Shown piece by piece: positions 15,210 through 24,671 of a stretch of DNA of 64,000 nt. The position numbers and the translations under genes are program-made. Positions within the stretch are counted from its first letter, which is position 1, and each line of letters starts with the position of its first letter. Under the pieces are notes generated by a model that was not told where the DNA came from, made no database searches, and saw nothing but the letters and a program-made list of their open reading frames with translations. Source of the DNA: Paraburkholderia caffeinitolerans (GTDB lineage Bacteria > Pseudomonadota > Gammaproteobacteria > Burkholderiales > Burkholderiaceae); the NCBI RefSeq assembly GCF_902859945.1, contig NZ_CADIKL010000043.1:1-64000 (forward strand), in the 5' to 3' direction.

Positions 15210-16043
15210 TTAGTGTGTGACGGTCACATCATGCCCCGTCTGGTGCGTTTGCGCCGTGCGCAGGCGCTGGAGCGCGTGCAGGCAGTAGTGGCCAAACCAG
15301 AGTGCCGTGAACACCAGAATGAACGCATAGATCCACACGGTCGCCACAGCTACGAACGGGAAAAACAACAGCAGCCACGCGGAGGCGATCCAGATCGCCG
15401 TGGGCAGCGAGCTGAGCAGGCCGCTCACCACGCCGATCGCGAGCAGCGGCAGCCGGTGCCGGCGCACGAGTTCGCGTCGCTCCTCGGTGGTGGCGTGCAG
15501 CGCGAGCGCGTCGTAGGTCATCACGCGATAGGTCAGCCAGCCCCACAACAGCGGCGGCAACACCGCGAAGAACGGCGGAAAAAACCAGAACGGCAGCGAG
15601 ACGCACAGCAGCACGATGCAAATCACCGTGGTCCAGAGCGAATGAAACAGGCTGCCGTACCAGCTGCCGCCATGCCGCTCCTCCAGCGTCGAGTACTGCC
15701 GGGCGGAGAGATAGCGGATCACGCGCGGCATCGAGATCGCCACGATCAGCAGCAGCACGGTAATGACGATGAGCGGAACCGATAGCACGATCACCACGAA
15801 TGGCCCGATCATGTTGCGCAGCGCGCCATAGCCGAGCAAGTCGAACAGATGGTAGAGGTACGCGGTGGCCCACCAATGTTCGAGCGCGGGACGCAGCGCA
15901 TCGACAAGCGGTTGCCAGAACGCATAGAGCAAGCCGCCCCACACCCCCGCCGCCACGAGAAACGGCACGAAGGTGAGGAACAGCATGGAGGGGTGGAACG
16001 CGCCCACAAGCGCGCGCCCGAACGAGCGCAACAGATCGTTCAT
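15210..16043 (-). CDS. EI24 domain-containing integral membrane protein
   Basis: A 277-residue inner-membrane protein with about six hydrophobic segments. Examples are LFLTFVPFLVAAGVWGGLLYAF near residues 20-41, FVVIVLSVPLIVITVLLLIV near 85-105, and further helices up to VWIYAFILVFTALWF near the C-terminus. This is the EI24/CysZ-like fold; CysZ imports sulfate, but CysZ identity is not supported without cysteine-pathway neighbours. The MNDLLRSFGRALVGAF start at 16043 is chosen because the upstream in-frame extension is polar and lacks a ribosome site. It lies between the CinA-like and sterol-desaturase-like genes on the same strand. Confidence 0.78.
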   Translation of the reverse strand: MNDLLRSFGRALVGAFHPSMLFLTFVPFLVAAGVWGGLLYAFWQPLVDALRPALEHWWATAYLYHLFDLLGYGALRNMIGPFVVIVLSVPLIVITVLLLIVAISMPRVIRYLSARQYSTLEERHGGSWYGSLFHSLWTTVICIVLLCVSLPFWFFPPFFAVLPPLLWGWLTYRVMTYDALALHATTEERRELVRRHRLPLLAIGVVSGLLSSLPTAIWIASAWLLLFFPFVAVATVWIYAFILVFTALWFGHYCLHALQRLRTAQTHQTGHDVTVTH

Positions 16044-16183
16044 GCGAGGAAGAAAGCAGCGGTCAGACGAGCAAGCATTGCGAGGCCCATGGGTTCGGTG
16101 CGTCAAATCGACAGCATAAACCACGGCACGATGGGCCGTCTAAAGTCGTGAAGTATCACGAAGTACCGATCGAATCGATAGGA

Positions 16184-17212
16184 TCAGGCGGCGCTGGCGT
16201 CGTCGCGGGTATCGCCCCTGGTGCGCCGCTGCGCCGCGAGCCGCCGCGCGATGCGCCGGAACGCGAGCCCTTGCTGCGCCCAGAAGCCCTCGCCATAGCG
16301 CTCGCCTTCAAGCTGGTCACGAATGCCGGTAGGTTCGATTTCGCGATTGAAAGAAGCACTGCCGAACATCATGTCCCACCACGGAAACAGCACGCCGAAA
16401 TTGCAGCCGTAGGTCGTGCCCTCGTGGCCATAGCCGATGGCGTGATGGCGGCGGTGAAAGCGCGGGCTCACGACGAGCCGCTCGCCAAGCCAGCCGAAGT
16501 GCCAGCGAATATTGGCGTGCTGCACGTTCTGCACGAAGTTCGTGAGCGCGACAAGCACGACGAACTGAGCCGGCGGCACGCCAATCACGAGCGCGATGGC
16601 GGCGAACATGCAGGACTGCCCCAGCACGTCCAGCAGGTGATTGCGGTTATCGCACCAGAACGACATCTTGCGCTGGCTGTGATGGACCGCGTGCAGTTCC
16701 CACCAGATGCCGAAGCGGTGCGAAAAACGGTGATACCAGTAGCCGAAGAAGTCGAGCACGATCAGATAGATCACGAACGTGACGAGCGGCACGGTCGTTA
16801 CGCCGGGCCAAAGATTGTCGATATCGACGCTCATCACGCCGTGCAGGCGCAACCAGCCCTGCGCGCGGTCGAAAACCGGCTGCAGCGCGAAAAAGAACAG
16901 CAGGTTGAAAATGCCGAGCCGCGTGATCCAGGTATAGACGGCGTCCACGCCCACGCTCTTGCGGTCGCGCCACTTTTCGGCCGGCACGAGCGCTTCGAGC
17001 GGGCGCAGGATCGCGTACATCGCGCCAATCTCCAGCACGCCGACGATCACCCAGTAAAGCGCGTCGAACGTGTCTTCGTCCACGTCCATGAAGCCCGCGT
17101 AAAAGAGCAGCGGCTGCAAGACCTTGACATACACGAGCGTCTGGAGCCACGACACGAGGTCGTCGGCGCCGGACGCGGCCCAATGTGCGCAGGAGTTCAG
17201 AAAAGCTAGCAT
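16184..17212 (-). CDS. Sterol desaturase / fatty acid hydroxylase family protein
   Basis: A membrane-bound di-iron oxygenase-type protein of about 342 aa. The His clusters needed for the di-iron site are present: HRFSH (HxxxH) near residue 170, HAVHH (HxxHH) near 184 and FHRRHH near 257, embedded between four or more hydrophobic segments. Family members hydroxylate or desaturate lipids at the membrane; the substrate is unknown. Start choice is uncertain. ATG at 17212 (MLAFLNS) is used, but a GTG at 17257 immediately abuts the stop of the upstream beta-propeller gene and would allow coupled translation. Confidence 0.85.
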   Translation of the reverse strand: MLAFLNSCAHWAASGADDLVSWLQTLVYVKVLQPLLFYAGFMDVDEDTFDALYWVIVGVLEIGAMYAILRPLEALVPAEKWRDRKSVGVDAVYTWITRLGIFNLLFFFALQPVFDRAQGWLRLHGVMSVDIDNLWPGVTTVPLVTFVIYLIVLDFFGYWYHRFSHRFGIWWELHAVHHSQRKMSFWCDNRNHLLDVLGQSCMFAAIALVIGVPPAQFVVLVALTNFVQNVQHANIRWHFGWLGERLVVSPRFHRRHHAIGYGHEGTTYGCNFGVLFPWWDMMFGSASFNREIEPTGIRDQLEGERYGEGFWAQQGLAFRRIARRLAAQRRTRGDTRDDASAA

Positions 17213-17257
17213 GTGCGGCGGCCAATCATGGGTGAAGCACCCTAAGAACCAGGTCAC

Positions 17258-18289
17258 TCAAGCGCCGTTGGGCGACATAACCGGCGCACGGTCATAAAAG
17301 TAGATGCCGTGCGGCGAGCGGCCCACCGGAATCGTCTTGATGAGCTTCTTCGTCTGCATGTCGATCACGCCGATCTGCCTGGCGAAGCGGAACGTCACCC
17401 AGAGATAGCGCTTGTCGGCGGTGAGTTCCATGTCGTCGGGCCCGGGTAGCAGGCCATTGATCTCGCCCACTTTCTCGAGCGACTCTTCGTCGATGATGCT
17501 GATGACGTTCGACACGCGGCTCGACACCAGCACGTGGCGGCCATCCACCATCGAACGGAAGTTGTGCGCCGCCTTGCCCACCTGAATCGTCTTGACGACC
17601 TTCTGGTTGCGCCAGTCCACCACCGCAACGTAGTCGGCGCCGGTCATGCCGACGAGCAGATACTTCTCACCCGGCGTGAGCCAGAGGCCCGCGGGCGCCG
17701 CGCCTACTTTCATCTTCCACAGCACGCGTTGGGTAGGCAGATCGACCGCTGCGATCTCGCCCGACACCTGCAGCGAAACGAACACGGTGTTGCTGTCCTT
17801 CGTGAACGCGAGGTGGCTCGGCATGGCCGAGAGCGGCAGGCGCTTGGCGATCGTGAAATTTCCGGCGCCGCCGTAGTGATAGATGTCGAGACGGTCCAGA
17901 CGCAAGCCCGTGGTCACGAACCACTTGTTGTCGGGCGAAAAACCGAGCTGATACGGGTCCTCGATATTCTCGATCCAGCGCTGTGGCTTGCCCGTCTTCG
18001 GATCGACGAACAGCAGGTTGTTCGACACCGAATTCGCGACGATGAGCGAGCTGTTGTCCGGCGTCGGGAACAGGTGGTGCGGCTCCTTGCCGGTGGGCAC
18101 AGTGCCGATCACCTGGTGAGTCTTGTCGTCGATGAGGCTCAGCGTGGCTTCGCCCGAGTTCAGCACGATGATGTTATTGGCGCGCGCGGCGGTTGCGCCA
18201 ATGCCCGCGAACGCGGCGCAGGCCAGCGTGGCGCAGGCGGCCTTCACGACGAGGCGGCCCGCGGCGCGGCGGAAAGATTGATTACGCAT
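17258..18289 (-). CDS. Periplasmic YVTN-family beta-propeller protein
   Basis: The 343-residue protein begins with a Sec signal peptide (MRNQSFRRAAGRLVVKAACA, hydrophobic core, cleavage likely after TAARA). A run of about seven 40-residue propeller repeats follows, each with a D-x-x-T/S...V-x-x-I-x-V-G pattern, for example VIGTVPTGKEPHHLFPTPD and VVKTIQVGKAAHNFRS. Such propellers often bind redox cofactors or partner proteins in the periplasm. No PQQ-binding or catalytic residues can be pinned. It is immediately upstream of, and nearly touching, the sterol-desaturase-like gene, suggesting one transcript. Confidence 0.85.
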   Translation of the reverse strand: MRNQSFRRAAGRLVVKAACATLACAAFAGIGATAARANNIIVLNSGEATLSLIDDKTHQVIGTVPTGKEPHHLFPTPDNSSLIVANSVSNNLLFVDPKTGKPQRWIENIEDPYQLGFSPDNKWFVTTGLRLDRLDIYHYGGAGNFTIAKRLPLSAMPSHLAFTKDSNTVFVSLQVSGEIAAVDLPTQRVLWKMKVGAAPAGLWLTPGEKYLLVGMTGADYVAVVDWRNQKVVKTIQVGKAAHNFRSMVDGRHVLVSSRVSNVISIIDEESLEKVGEINGLLPGPDDMELTADKRYLWVTFRFARQIGVIDMQTKKLIKTIPVGRSPHGIYFYDRAPVMSPNGA

Positions 18290-18486
18290 GGAGAGTTGAT
18301 TCCGGACTGGTTCGTGATTGTAGAACGTCTACCTTCCTGCAAGGTTGACGTTGGCACGATGAAATGCGGCAGGGTGCGACACCTGGTCCCTGTGTCGGCC
18401 TGTTTTGCCCGGTTTTGGCACCTTCCGCCGCCACTTTCGAACTGTTTCGATCGGGGCCCGACCCGCCGTCATGGCGCCCCAGGCCC

Positions 18487-21400
18487 TCAGCGCAGCATCG
18501 ACTCCCAGACCTTGTGCAGCCGCTTGACCGACACCGGCATGGGCGTGCGCAGCTCCTGGGCGAAGAGCGAGATGCGCAGCTCCTCGAGCAGCCAGCGGAA
18601 CTCGGTCAGGCGCGGATCGAACACGCCGCCGCGCTGCGAAAGCGCACGCTGATACTGCTGCGCGAGTGGCAGGAATTCGCTCGCCTGGCGCGCGTCGCGG
18701 GACGGGTCGGCGCGCAGCTTGTCGATGCGCAGCGCCACGCCCTTGAGGTAGCGCGGAAAATGCACGAGCTGCGCGTACGGTGTCTCCAGAATGAAGCGTT
18801 TGCCGATGAGCGCATCGACTTGCGCCTGCATATCCGCCGCCGGTGCGCCGAACGCTTTCGCCTGCACGAGCTTCTTCGCCAGCGACGCGTACTCGGCAAG
18901 GATCTGGCCCACCAGCCGCGCGATCTCCTGCGCAAGCAGCGAGAGGCGGCCGCGCCCTTCGTCCTTGCGCGCGTGGAAGCTCGCCTCGTCGTCGGGCAGC
19001 GGGTCTTGCAGGCAGGCGCGGTCGAGCGCGAGCTCGATCAGTTGGTCGCGCAACTCCTCCTGGGTGGCCCGCGACATGAACTGCATGGCCATCTCGCGCA
19101 GGCCCGGCAGATTCTTCTCCATATAGCGGATCGGCTCGCGCAGCTGCAGCGCGAACAGACGCCGCAAGCCAGCGCGATGAATGCGCGCGGCCTCTTCGGG
19201 CGAGTCGAACACCTCGACGTCGCAATGCGAGCCGCGATCGACCAGCGCCGGATAGCCGAACAGCGTCTGGCCGCCCCGGCGGATCTCCAGCAACTCCGGC
19301 AGCTTGCCGAAGTTCCAGGTGGTGAGGTTTTCGTAGAGCGCGGTGGCCGGCGCAGCGTCGGCGGACGCGGGCGTGTGCGGCATCTGGCCCTGCCGGGATC
19401 CGCTCTTCGGCGCGCTCGCGGGCGCGTTGGCGCCGGGCTGCGGCGCGTCTTGCCCGGATTGCACAACGGTGCGCGGCTCCGCGCTCCCGCGCGCCTCCAG
19501 CGCCGCCAGCGCGGTCGCGCTCGCGAGCTTCTGGAACTGCTGCTGCGCCTGCGCGCCCAGCTCGCTGCGCAGTTGCGCGAGATTACGGCCCATCGCGAGC
19601 TGGCGACCGTGCTCGTCGATCACCTTGAAGTTCATGAAAAGGTGCGCCGGCAGCAATTCGAGCTTGAAATCGGCCGATTTCAGGGCAACCTGCTTCTGCT
19701 CTCTCACGTCGATGATGAGCGCCTCCACGAGCCCGCCCGCGCCAAAGCGCTCGCCGCCCACGCGCTCGGCAAAGCCCGCCGCGTACTCGGGCAGCGGCAC
19801 GCAATGGCGGCGTAGCTTCTGCGGCAGCGACTTAAGCAGCAGATGCGCCTTCTCCTTGAGCATGCCCGGCACGAGCCATTCGCAGCGGCGCGCATCGACT
19901 TGATTGAGCGCGTAGAGCGGCACCGCGAGCGTCACGCCGTCGCGAGGCGAGCCCGGCTCGAAGTGATAGGTGAGCGCCATCGCCACGCCCGACATCGTCA
20001 TGCGCTTCGGGAACAGCTCGGTCGTCACGCCAGCGGCCTCATGGCGCATCAGGTCGTCGCGAGAAAGGTAGAGCAGACGCAGCTTGTCCTCGGGCTGCCC
20101 GCTCTTTTTCAACTCGTCGCGATACCAGCGCTCGAACGATGCGCCCGAATAAATGCCCTCGGGAATTGCGTGATCGTAGAACGCGAAGATCAACTCGTCG
20201 TCGACCAGCACGTCCTGGCGGCGCGACTTGTGCTCGAGTTGCTCGATATCGGCGAGCAGCTTGCGGTTGTGAGCGAAGAACGCGAGCTTCGTGTCGAATT
20301 CGCCTTCCACCAGTGCGCCGCGAATGAAGAGCTCGCGCGCACGCGCCGGATCCTGCTTGCCGAACGCCACGCGCCGGCGCTGATACACCGGCAGGCCATA
20401 CAGCACGCCGCGCTCAAACGCGCTCACCAGCGCCGCGCGCTTCTCCCAGTGCGGCTCGGACAGCGACTTGCGCAACAGATGCGCTCCCACCTTTTCGAGC
20501 CATTCGGGTTCGATCTTCGCGATGCAGCGCGCGTACAGGCGGCTCGTCTCCACGAGTTCGGCGGCCACGACCCAGCGCCCCGCTTTCTTCACGAGCGCCG
20601 AGCCCGGCCACAGATGGAACTTGATGCTGCGCGCGCCGAGGTAATGCGGCTCGTCCTCGGCTTTCAGGCCGATATTGCCGAGCAGGCCCGTGAGCAGCGC
20701 GTGATGGATCTGCTCGTAGGTCGCGTCCGCTTCGTTGATGCGCCAGCCGTGCTCGCGCACCACCGTGAGAAGTTGCGAATGGACGTCGCGCCACTCGCGC
20801 AGGCGCAGGTGCGAGAGGAAGTTCGCTCGGCACGAATCGACGAGCTGCTTGTTCGACTTCTTGTGCGCGACGGCCTCCTCGAACCAGGCCCAGATCTTGA
20901 GCCACTGGAGGAATTCGGAGCGCTCGTCGGCGAAGCGCCGATGCGCCTGGTCGGCCTGCTCCTGCGCCTCGATGGGCCGGTCGCGCGGGTCCTGCACCGA
21001 GAGCGCGCTCGCGATGATGAGCACTTCGCGCATGGCCTGCTCGTCGCGCGCGGCAAGAATCATGCGGCCCACGCGCGGATCGAGCGGCAGGCGCCCAAGT
21101 TCACGGCCCAATGGAGTGAGCGCGTTGTCGTCGTCGACGGCGCCGAGTTCATTGAGCAGCTGATAGCCGTCCGCGATCGCGCGGCCCGGCGGCGGCTCGA
21201 TGAACGGGAACGTCTCGATCGCCGTGAGGTGCAGCGATTTCATGCGCAGAATCACCGCCGCGAGCGACGAGCGCAAAATTTCCGGATCGGAAAATTTTGG
21301 CCGGGAAAGGAAATCCTGCTCTTCATAGAGGCGGATGCAGATACCGTCCGCCACGCGGCCGCAGCGGCCTGCGCGCTGGTTCGCGGCCGCCTGCGAGATC

Positions 21401-23181
21401 GATTCGATCTGCAACTGCTCGACCTTGTTGCGGTACGAATAGCGCTTCACGCGTGCAAGGCCCGTGTCGACCACGTAGCGGATGCCCGGCACCGTGAGCG
21501 AGGTTTCCGCGACGTTGGTGGCCAGCACGATGCGGCGTGCGTTCGACGCCTTGAACACGCGTTCCTGTTCCTGCGCGGAAAGCCGCGCGAACAGCGGCAG
21601 GATCTCGGTGTGCGGCGGATGATGCTTGCGCAGCGCCTCGGCGGCGTCGCGAATCTCGCGCTCGCCGGGCAGGAACACGAGCACGTCGCCGGAGCCCTCG
21701 CGGCACAGTTCGTCCACTGCGTCGACGATGGCTTCCATCAGGTCGCGGTCCGTGTCGCGTTGCGACTTGGCGCTTTTTTCGCGGCCTGTCGTGCCCTGCG
21801 CGTTCTTCACCGCCGGACTGTCTTCCTGCACCGGCCGGTAGCGCACTTCGACGGGATAGAGCCGCCCGCTCACCTCGATCACGGGCGCAGGCTTCTCCTC
21901 GCTGCCGAAATGGCGCGCGAAGCGATCGGCGTCGATGGTCGCCGAGGTCACGATCAGCTTCAGATCGGGCCGGCGCGGCAGAATCTCTTTCAGATAGCCG
22001 AGCAGGAAGTCGATGTTCAGGCTGCGCTCGTGCGCCTCGTCGATGATGATCGTGTCGTAGGCCTTGAGCAGCGGATCGGTTTGCGTCTCGGCGAGCAGAA
22101 TGCCGTCGGTCATGAGCTTGACCGACGCGCCCGGCGCGAGATTGTCCGTGAAGCGCACCTTGTAGCCGACCACTTCGCCGAACGGCGTACCGAGCTCCTC
22201 GGCGATGCGCCGGCCCGTGGCCGACGCCGCGATCCGGCGCGGCTGCGTATGGCCGATGAGGCCGGCGCCGCCCGCGCCGCGTCCGCGCCCGAGAGAGAGC
22301 GCGATCTTCGGCAACTGCGTGGTCTTGCCCGAGCCGGTTTCACCGCTCACGATCACGACCTGGTTTTCAGCGATGGCGCGCGCGATCTCCTCGCGTCGGC
22401 CCGAGACGGGCAGCGCTTCGGGGAACGTGATCGGCGGAATCGGATTCGGCGCGATGGGCGCGCGCGGTTCCCGGGGCTCACGCGGCGCGCGCTGCTGACG
22501 TTCGACGCGCGGCGTGCGCTCGCCTTCGCGTACGGGGCGCGATGCGATTTCGGATTTCGTTGTGGCCGGCTGAGGTGTGGCCGGCTGAGGTGTGGCCTGA
22601 TGCGGCTCGGCGAGATTCGGCTTCGCCGGGTGTTTCGGCTGCTTCGATTGTTTCGGTTGATTCGGCTGTTGCGCGCGCGGTGGCTGATTGCGCGGCGTCT
22701 GCGCATCGCGCGGTTCGCCGCGCTGCGCCGCGCGTCGATCGTTGCGCGACGCGCCCGGCTGCGCTGCCGGCTTGCTCTCGTTTCGATTTTCCGCACGCGG
22801 TGCGGCTCGCGGCGGCGTCTGCGCTTGCGTTTGTGCGGACGTCTGCGGTTTTGCCTGCTGCGGCTGAGCTTGTGCTTGCGTCGGTGCTTGCGTCGGTGCT
22901 TGCGGTCGTGCCTGCGTTTGCGGTGCCGTCTGCGCACGCGTTTGCCCGGCGTTCAGACTGCCCTTTTGCTCCGCCGTCTGCGCGCTCTTTTGCGCGCTTT
23001 TTTGCTGATCGCGCGACCCAGCGCCCACGAGCGCGGCAAGCCGGTCGGCCGACGCCAGCTTCGTTCCGTCGCCATACTTCTGCGACGCGCGCTTTTCCTG
23101 CGCGTCGCCGTGCGCCGCGTCTTTCCCGCCGGGGGTGTTGCTGCCCTGCGCCGAGGCAGGTCTTTTGGGTACATTCGACAT
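18487..23181 (-). CDS. hrpA: ATP-dependent RNA helicase HrpA with long N-terminal extension
   Basis: DEAH-box helicase acting on mRNA and ribosomes. At 1564 aa it exceeds E. coli HrpA (about 1300 aa). Residues 1 to about 255 form a low-complexity Gln/Ala/Pro/Lys-rich tail with short repeats (QAPTQAPTQAQAQ; TPQPATPQPAT), likely disordered. The helicase core follows: GETGSGKTTQLPK near 280, DEAHERS near 385, SATIDADRF, then QRAGRCGR (motif VI). Next come helicase-associated and OB-fold domains and the HrpA-specific C-terminal region (DUF3418) up to the stop. Its start is 23 bp from the divergent argA start, with no visible ribosome site, so the mRNA may be nearly leaderless. Confidence 0.95.
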   Translation of the reverse strand: MSNVPKRPASAQGSNTPGGKDAAHGDAQEKRASQKYGDGTKLASADRLAALVGAGSRDQQKSAQKSAQTAEQKGSLNAGQTRAQTAPQTQARPQAPTQAPTQAQAQPQQAKPQTSAQTQAQTPPRAAPRAENRNESKPAAQPGASRNDRRAAQRGEPRDAQTPRNQPPRAQQPNQPKQSKQPKHPAKPNLAEPHQATPQPATPQPATTKSEIASRPVREGERTPRVERQQRAPREPREPRAPIAPNPIPPITFPEALPVSGRREEIARAIAENQVVIVSGETGSGKTTQLPKIALSLGRGRGAGGAGLIGHTQPRRIAASATGRRIAEELGTPFGEVVGYKVRFTDNLAPGASVKLMTDGILLAETQTDPLLKAYDTIIIDEAHERSLNIDFLLGYLKEILPRRPDLKLIVTSATIDADRFARHFGSEEKPAPVIEVSGRLYPVEVRYRPVQEDSPAVKNAQGTTGREKSAKSQRDTDRDLMEAIVDAVDELCREGSGDVLVFLPGEREIRDAAEALRKHHPPHTEILPLFARLSAQEQERVFKASNARRIVLATNVAETSLTVPGIRYVVDTGLARVKRYSYRNKVEQLQIESISQAAANQRAGRCGRVADGICIRLYEEQDFLSRPKFSDPEILRSSLAAVILRMKSLHLTAIETFPFIEPPPGRAIADGYQLLNELGAVDDDNALTPLGRELGRLPLDPRVGRMILAARDEQAMREVLIIASALSVQDPRDRPIEAQEQADQAHRRFADERSEFLQWLKIWAWFEEAVAHKKSNKQLVDSCRANFLSHLRLREWRDVHSQLLTVVREHGWRINEADATYEQIHHALLTGLLGNIGLKAEDEPHYLGARSIKFHLWPGSALVKKAGRWVVAAELVETSRLYARCIAKIEPEWLEKVGAHLLRKSLSEPHWEKRAALVSAFERGVLYGLPVYQRRRVAFGKQDPARARELFIRGALVEGEFDTKLAFFAHNRKLLADIEQLEHKSRRQDVLVDDELIFAFYDHAIPEGIYSGASFERWYRDELKKSGQPEDKLRLLYLSRDDLMRHEAAGVTTELFPKRMTMSGVAMALTYHFEPGSPRDGVTLAVPLYALNQVDARRCEWLVPGMLKEKAHLLLKSLPQKLRRHCVPLPEYAAGFAERVGGERFGAGGLVEALIIDVREQKQVALKSADFKLELLPAHLFMNFKVIDEHGRQLAMGRNLAQLRSELGAQAQQQFQKLASATALAALEARGSAEPRTVVQSGQDAPQPGANAPASAPKSGSRQGQMPHTPASADAAPATALYENLTTWNFGKLPELLEIRRGGQTLFGYPALVDRGSHCDVEVFDSPEEAARIHRAGLRRLFALQLREPIRYMEKNLPGLREMAMQFMSRATQEELRDQLIELALDRACLQDPLPDDEASFHARKDEGRGRLSLLAQEIARLVGQILAEYASLAKKLVQAKAFGAPAADMQAQVDALIGKRFILETPYAQLVHFPRYLKGVALRIDKLRADPSRDARQASEFLPLAQQYQRALSQRGGVFDPRLTEFRWLLEELRISLFAQELRTPMPVSVKRLHKVWESMLR
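22561..22590. repeat. 15-bp direct repeat inside hrpA
   Basis: TGTGGCCGGCTGAGG occurs twice head to tail and begins a third time. It encodes the tandem ATPQP units of the HrpA tail. The 15-bp period preserves frame, so copy changes would lengthen or shorten the tail without inactivating the helicase. Confidence 0.8.
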
Positions 23182-23189
23182 GGGGGCGC

Positions 23190-23197
23190 ATTATAAT
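23190..23197. promoter_or_regulatory. Palindromic -10 box shared by divergent hrpA and argA
   Basis: ATTATAAT is its own reverse complement, so TATAAT is present on both strands (23192-23197 plus; 23190-23195 minus). Start points 6-8 nt downstream would fall at or within a few bases of both ATG codons (23205 and 23181). No strong -35 hexamer is visible on either side. Promoter function is inferred. Confidence 0.5.
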
Positions 23198-23204
23198 CCC
23201 GGGC

Positions 23205-24605
23205 ATGAATTCCCAAACCGACCTCGTCCCCGCCTCCGCGAGCGCGCCGGCTTCCGCCGCCGCGGACCCCGCTTCAGAGCAAGCTGCCCAGCAGGCCGCG
23301 CAGCACGCGCAGTTCGTCGACTGGATGCGATCGGTCGCGCCCTACATCCACATGTTCCAGGGCAAGACCTTCGTGGTCGGCTTCGGCGGCGAAGTCGTGC
23401 ACCAGAACCTGCTCAACGCGCTCGTGGCCGACATCGCGCTACTGCAGGCCATGGGCATCCAGATCGTGCTCGTGCACGGTTCGCGCCCTCAGGTTGAAGA
23501 ACAGATGAGCCTGCACGGCGTCGAGTCCGAGTTCTCGCACGGCATGCGCATCACCAATGCCCGCGCGCTGGAATCGGCAAAAGAAGCCGCCGGCGAAGTG
23601 CGCCTCGACATTGAGGCCGCGATCAGCCAAGGCTTGCCGAACACGCCGATGGCGCACGCGCACATCAGCGTGGTCTCGGGCAACTTCGTGACGGCGCGCC
23701 CGGTGGGCATTCTCGATGGCGTGGATTTTCAGCACACGGGCGTCGTGCGCAAGATCGACGCAGATTCGATCCGCCATTCGCTCGCGAGCCGCAAGCTCGT
23801 GCTGCTCTCGCCGCTCGGCTTCTCGCCCACGGGCGAGGCGTTCAATCTGTCGATGGAAGACGTCGCCTCGGCCGCCGCCATCGCGCTGCGCGCCGACAAG
23901 ATCATTTTCCTCACGGAAACGCCGGGCCTCGCTAACGAGGACGGCGAACTGATCCGCGAAATGTCGCTCGACGACGCCTACAAGCTGCAGGAAAGCGGTA
24001 CCGTGCTCGGCGACGAGGGCTTCTACCTCAAGCATTCGATTCGCGCCTGCCGCGGCGGCGTGGGCCGTGCGCACATCCTGCCCTACGCGCTCGACGGCAG
24101 CGTGCTGCTCGAACTGTTCCTGCACGATGGCGTGGGCACCATGATCTCGTACGAGAACCTGGAGAGCCTGCGCGAAGCCACGCCGGACGACGTCGGCGGC
24201 ATTCTCACGCTGATCGAGCCGCTCGAAAGCGACGGCACGCTTGTGCGGCGCGGACGCCACCAGATCGAACGCGACATCGACCATTTCTCGGTGATCGAGC
24301 ACGACGGCGTGCTGTTCGGCTGCGCCGCGCTCTACGCCTATTCGCAGGAACGCATCGGCGAAATGGCGTGCCTCACGGTCTCGCCCGAGGCGCAGGGCTC
24401 GGGCGACGGCGAGCGGCTCCTGCGCCGCATCGAGCAGCGCGCGCGAGCGCGCGGGCTCACGCGCATTTTCGTGCTCACCACGCGCACCGAGCACTGGTTC
24501 TTGAAGCGCGGCTTCGTGAAGGCCACCGTCGACGACCTGCCCGAAGACCGCCGCCGCCTCTATAACTGGCAGCGCAAGTCGCTCGTGCTGATGAAACAAC
24601 TGTGA
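23205..24605 (+). CDS. argA: Amino-acid N-acetyltransferase (N-acetylglutamate synthase)
   Basis: Catalyses acetyl-CoA + glutamate to N-acetylglutamate, the first step of arginine synthesis, and is normally feedback inhibited by arginine. Its 466 residues comprise a short Ala/Ser-rich tail and an amino-acid-kinase domain (KTFVVGFGGEVV near residue 50, IVLVHGSRPQVEEQ near 88). The C-terminal GNAT acetyltransferase domain has MACLTVSPEAQGSGDGERLL near 390 as the acetyl-CoA loop. The start MNSQTD is assigned at 23205; no Shine-Dalgarno precedes it. The ATG is only 23 bp from the hrpA start on the other strand, and a TATAAT box ends 7 nt before it. Confidence 0.95.
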   Translation: MNSQTDLVPASASAPASAAADPASEQAAQQAAQHAQFVDWMRSVAPYIHMFQGKTFVVGFGGEVVHQNLLNALVADIALLQAMGIQIVLVHGSRPQVEEQMSLHGVESEFSHGMRITNARALESAKEAAGEVRLDIEAAISQGLPNTPMAHAHISVVSGNFVTARPVGILDGVDFQHTGVVRKIDADSIRHSLASRKLVLLSPLGFSPTGEAFNLSMEDVASAAAIALRADKIIFLTETPGLANEDGELIREMSLDDAYKLQESGTVLGDEGFYLKHSIRACRGGVGRAHILPYALDGSVLLELFLHDGVGTMISYENLESLREATPDDVGGILTLIEPLESDGTLVRRGRHQIERDIDHFSVIEHDGVLFGCAALYAYSQERIGEMACLTVSPEAQGSGDGERLLRRIEQRARARGLTRIFVLTTRTEHWFLKRGFVKATVDDLPEDRRRLYNWQRKSLVLMKQL

Positions 24606-24671
24606 GCGCCCCCAACTACTGACGACGCAGCGACACGCCGCCACCCGATACGACTACAGGAGAAGCACAGC

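Noticed and set aside
15210..16043. CysZ sulfate transporter
   Set aside because: The EI24 fold fits, but there is no cysteine-biosynthesis context, so only the domain-level call is made.
19843..23196. Very long plus-strand frame opposite hrpA
   Set aside because: It is Arg/Ala-rich without motifs or ribosome site, the expected mirror of a high-GC helicase gene on the other strand.
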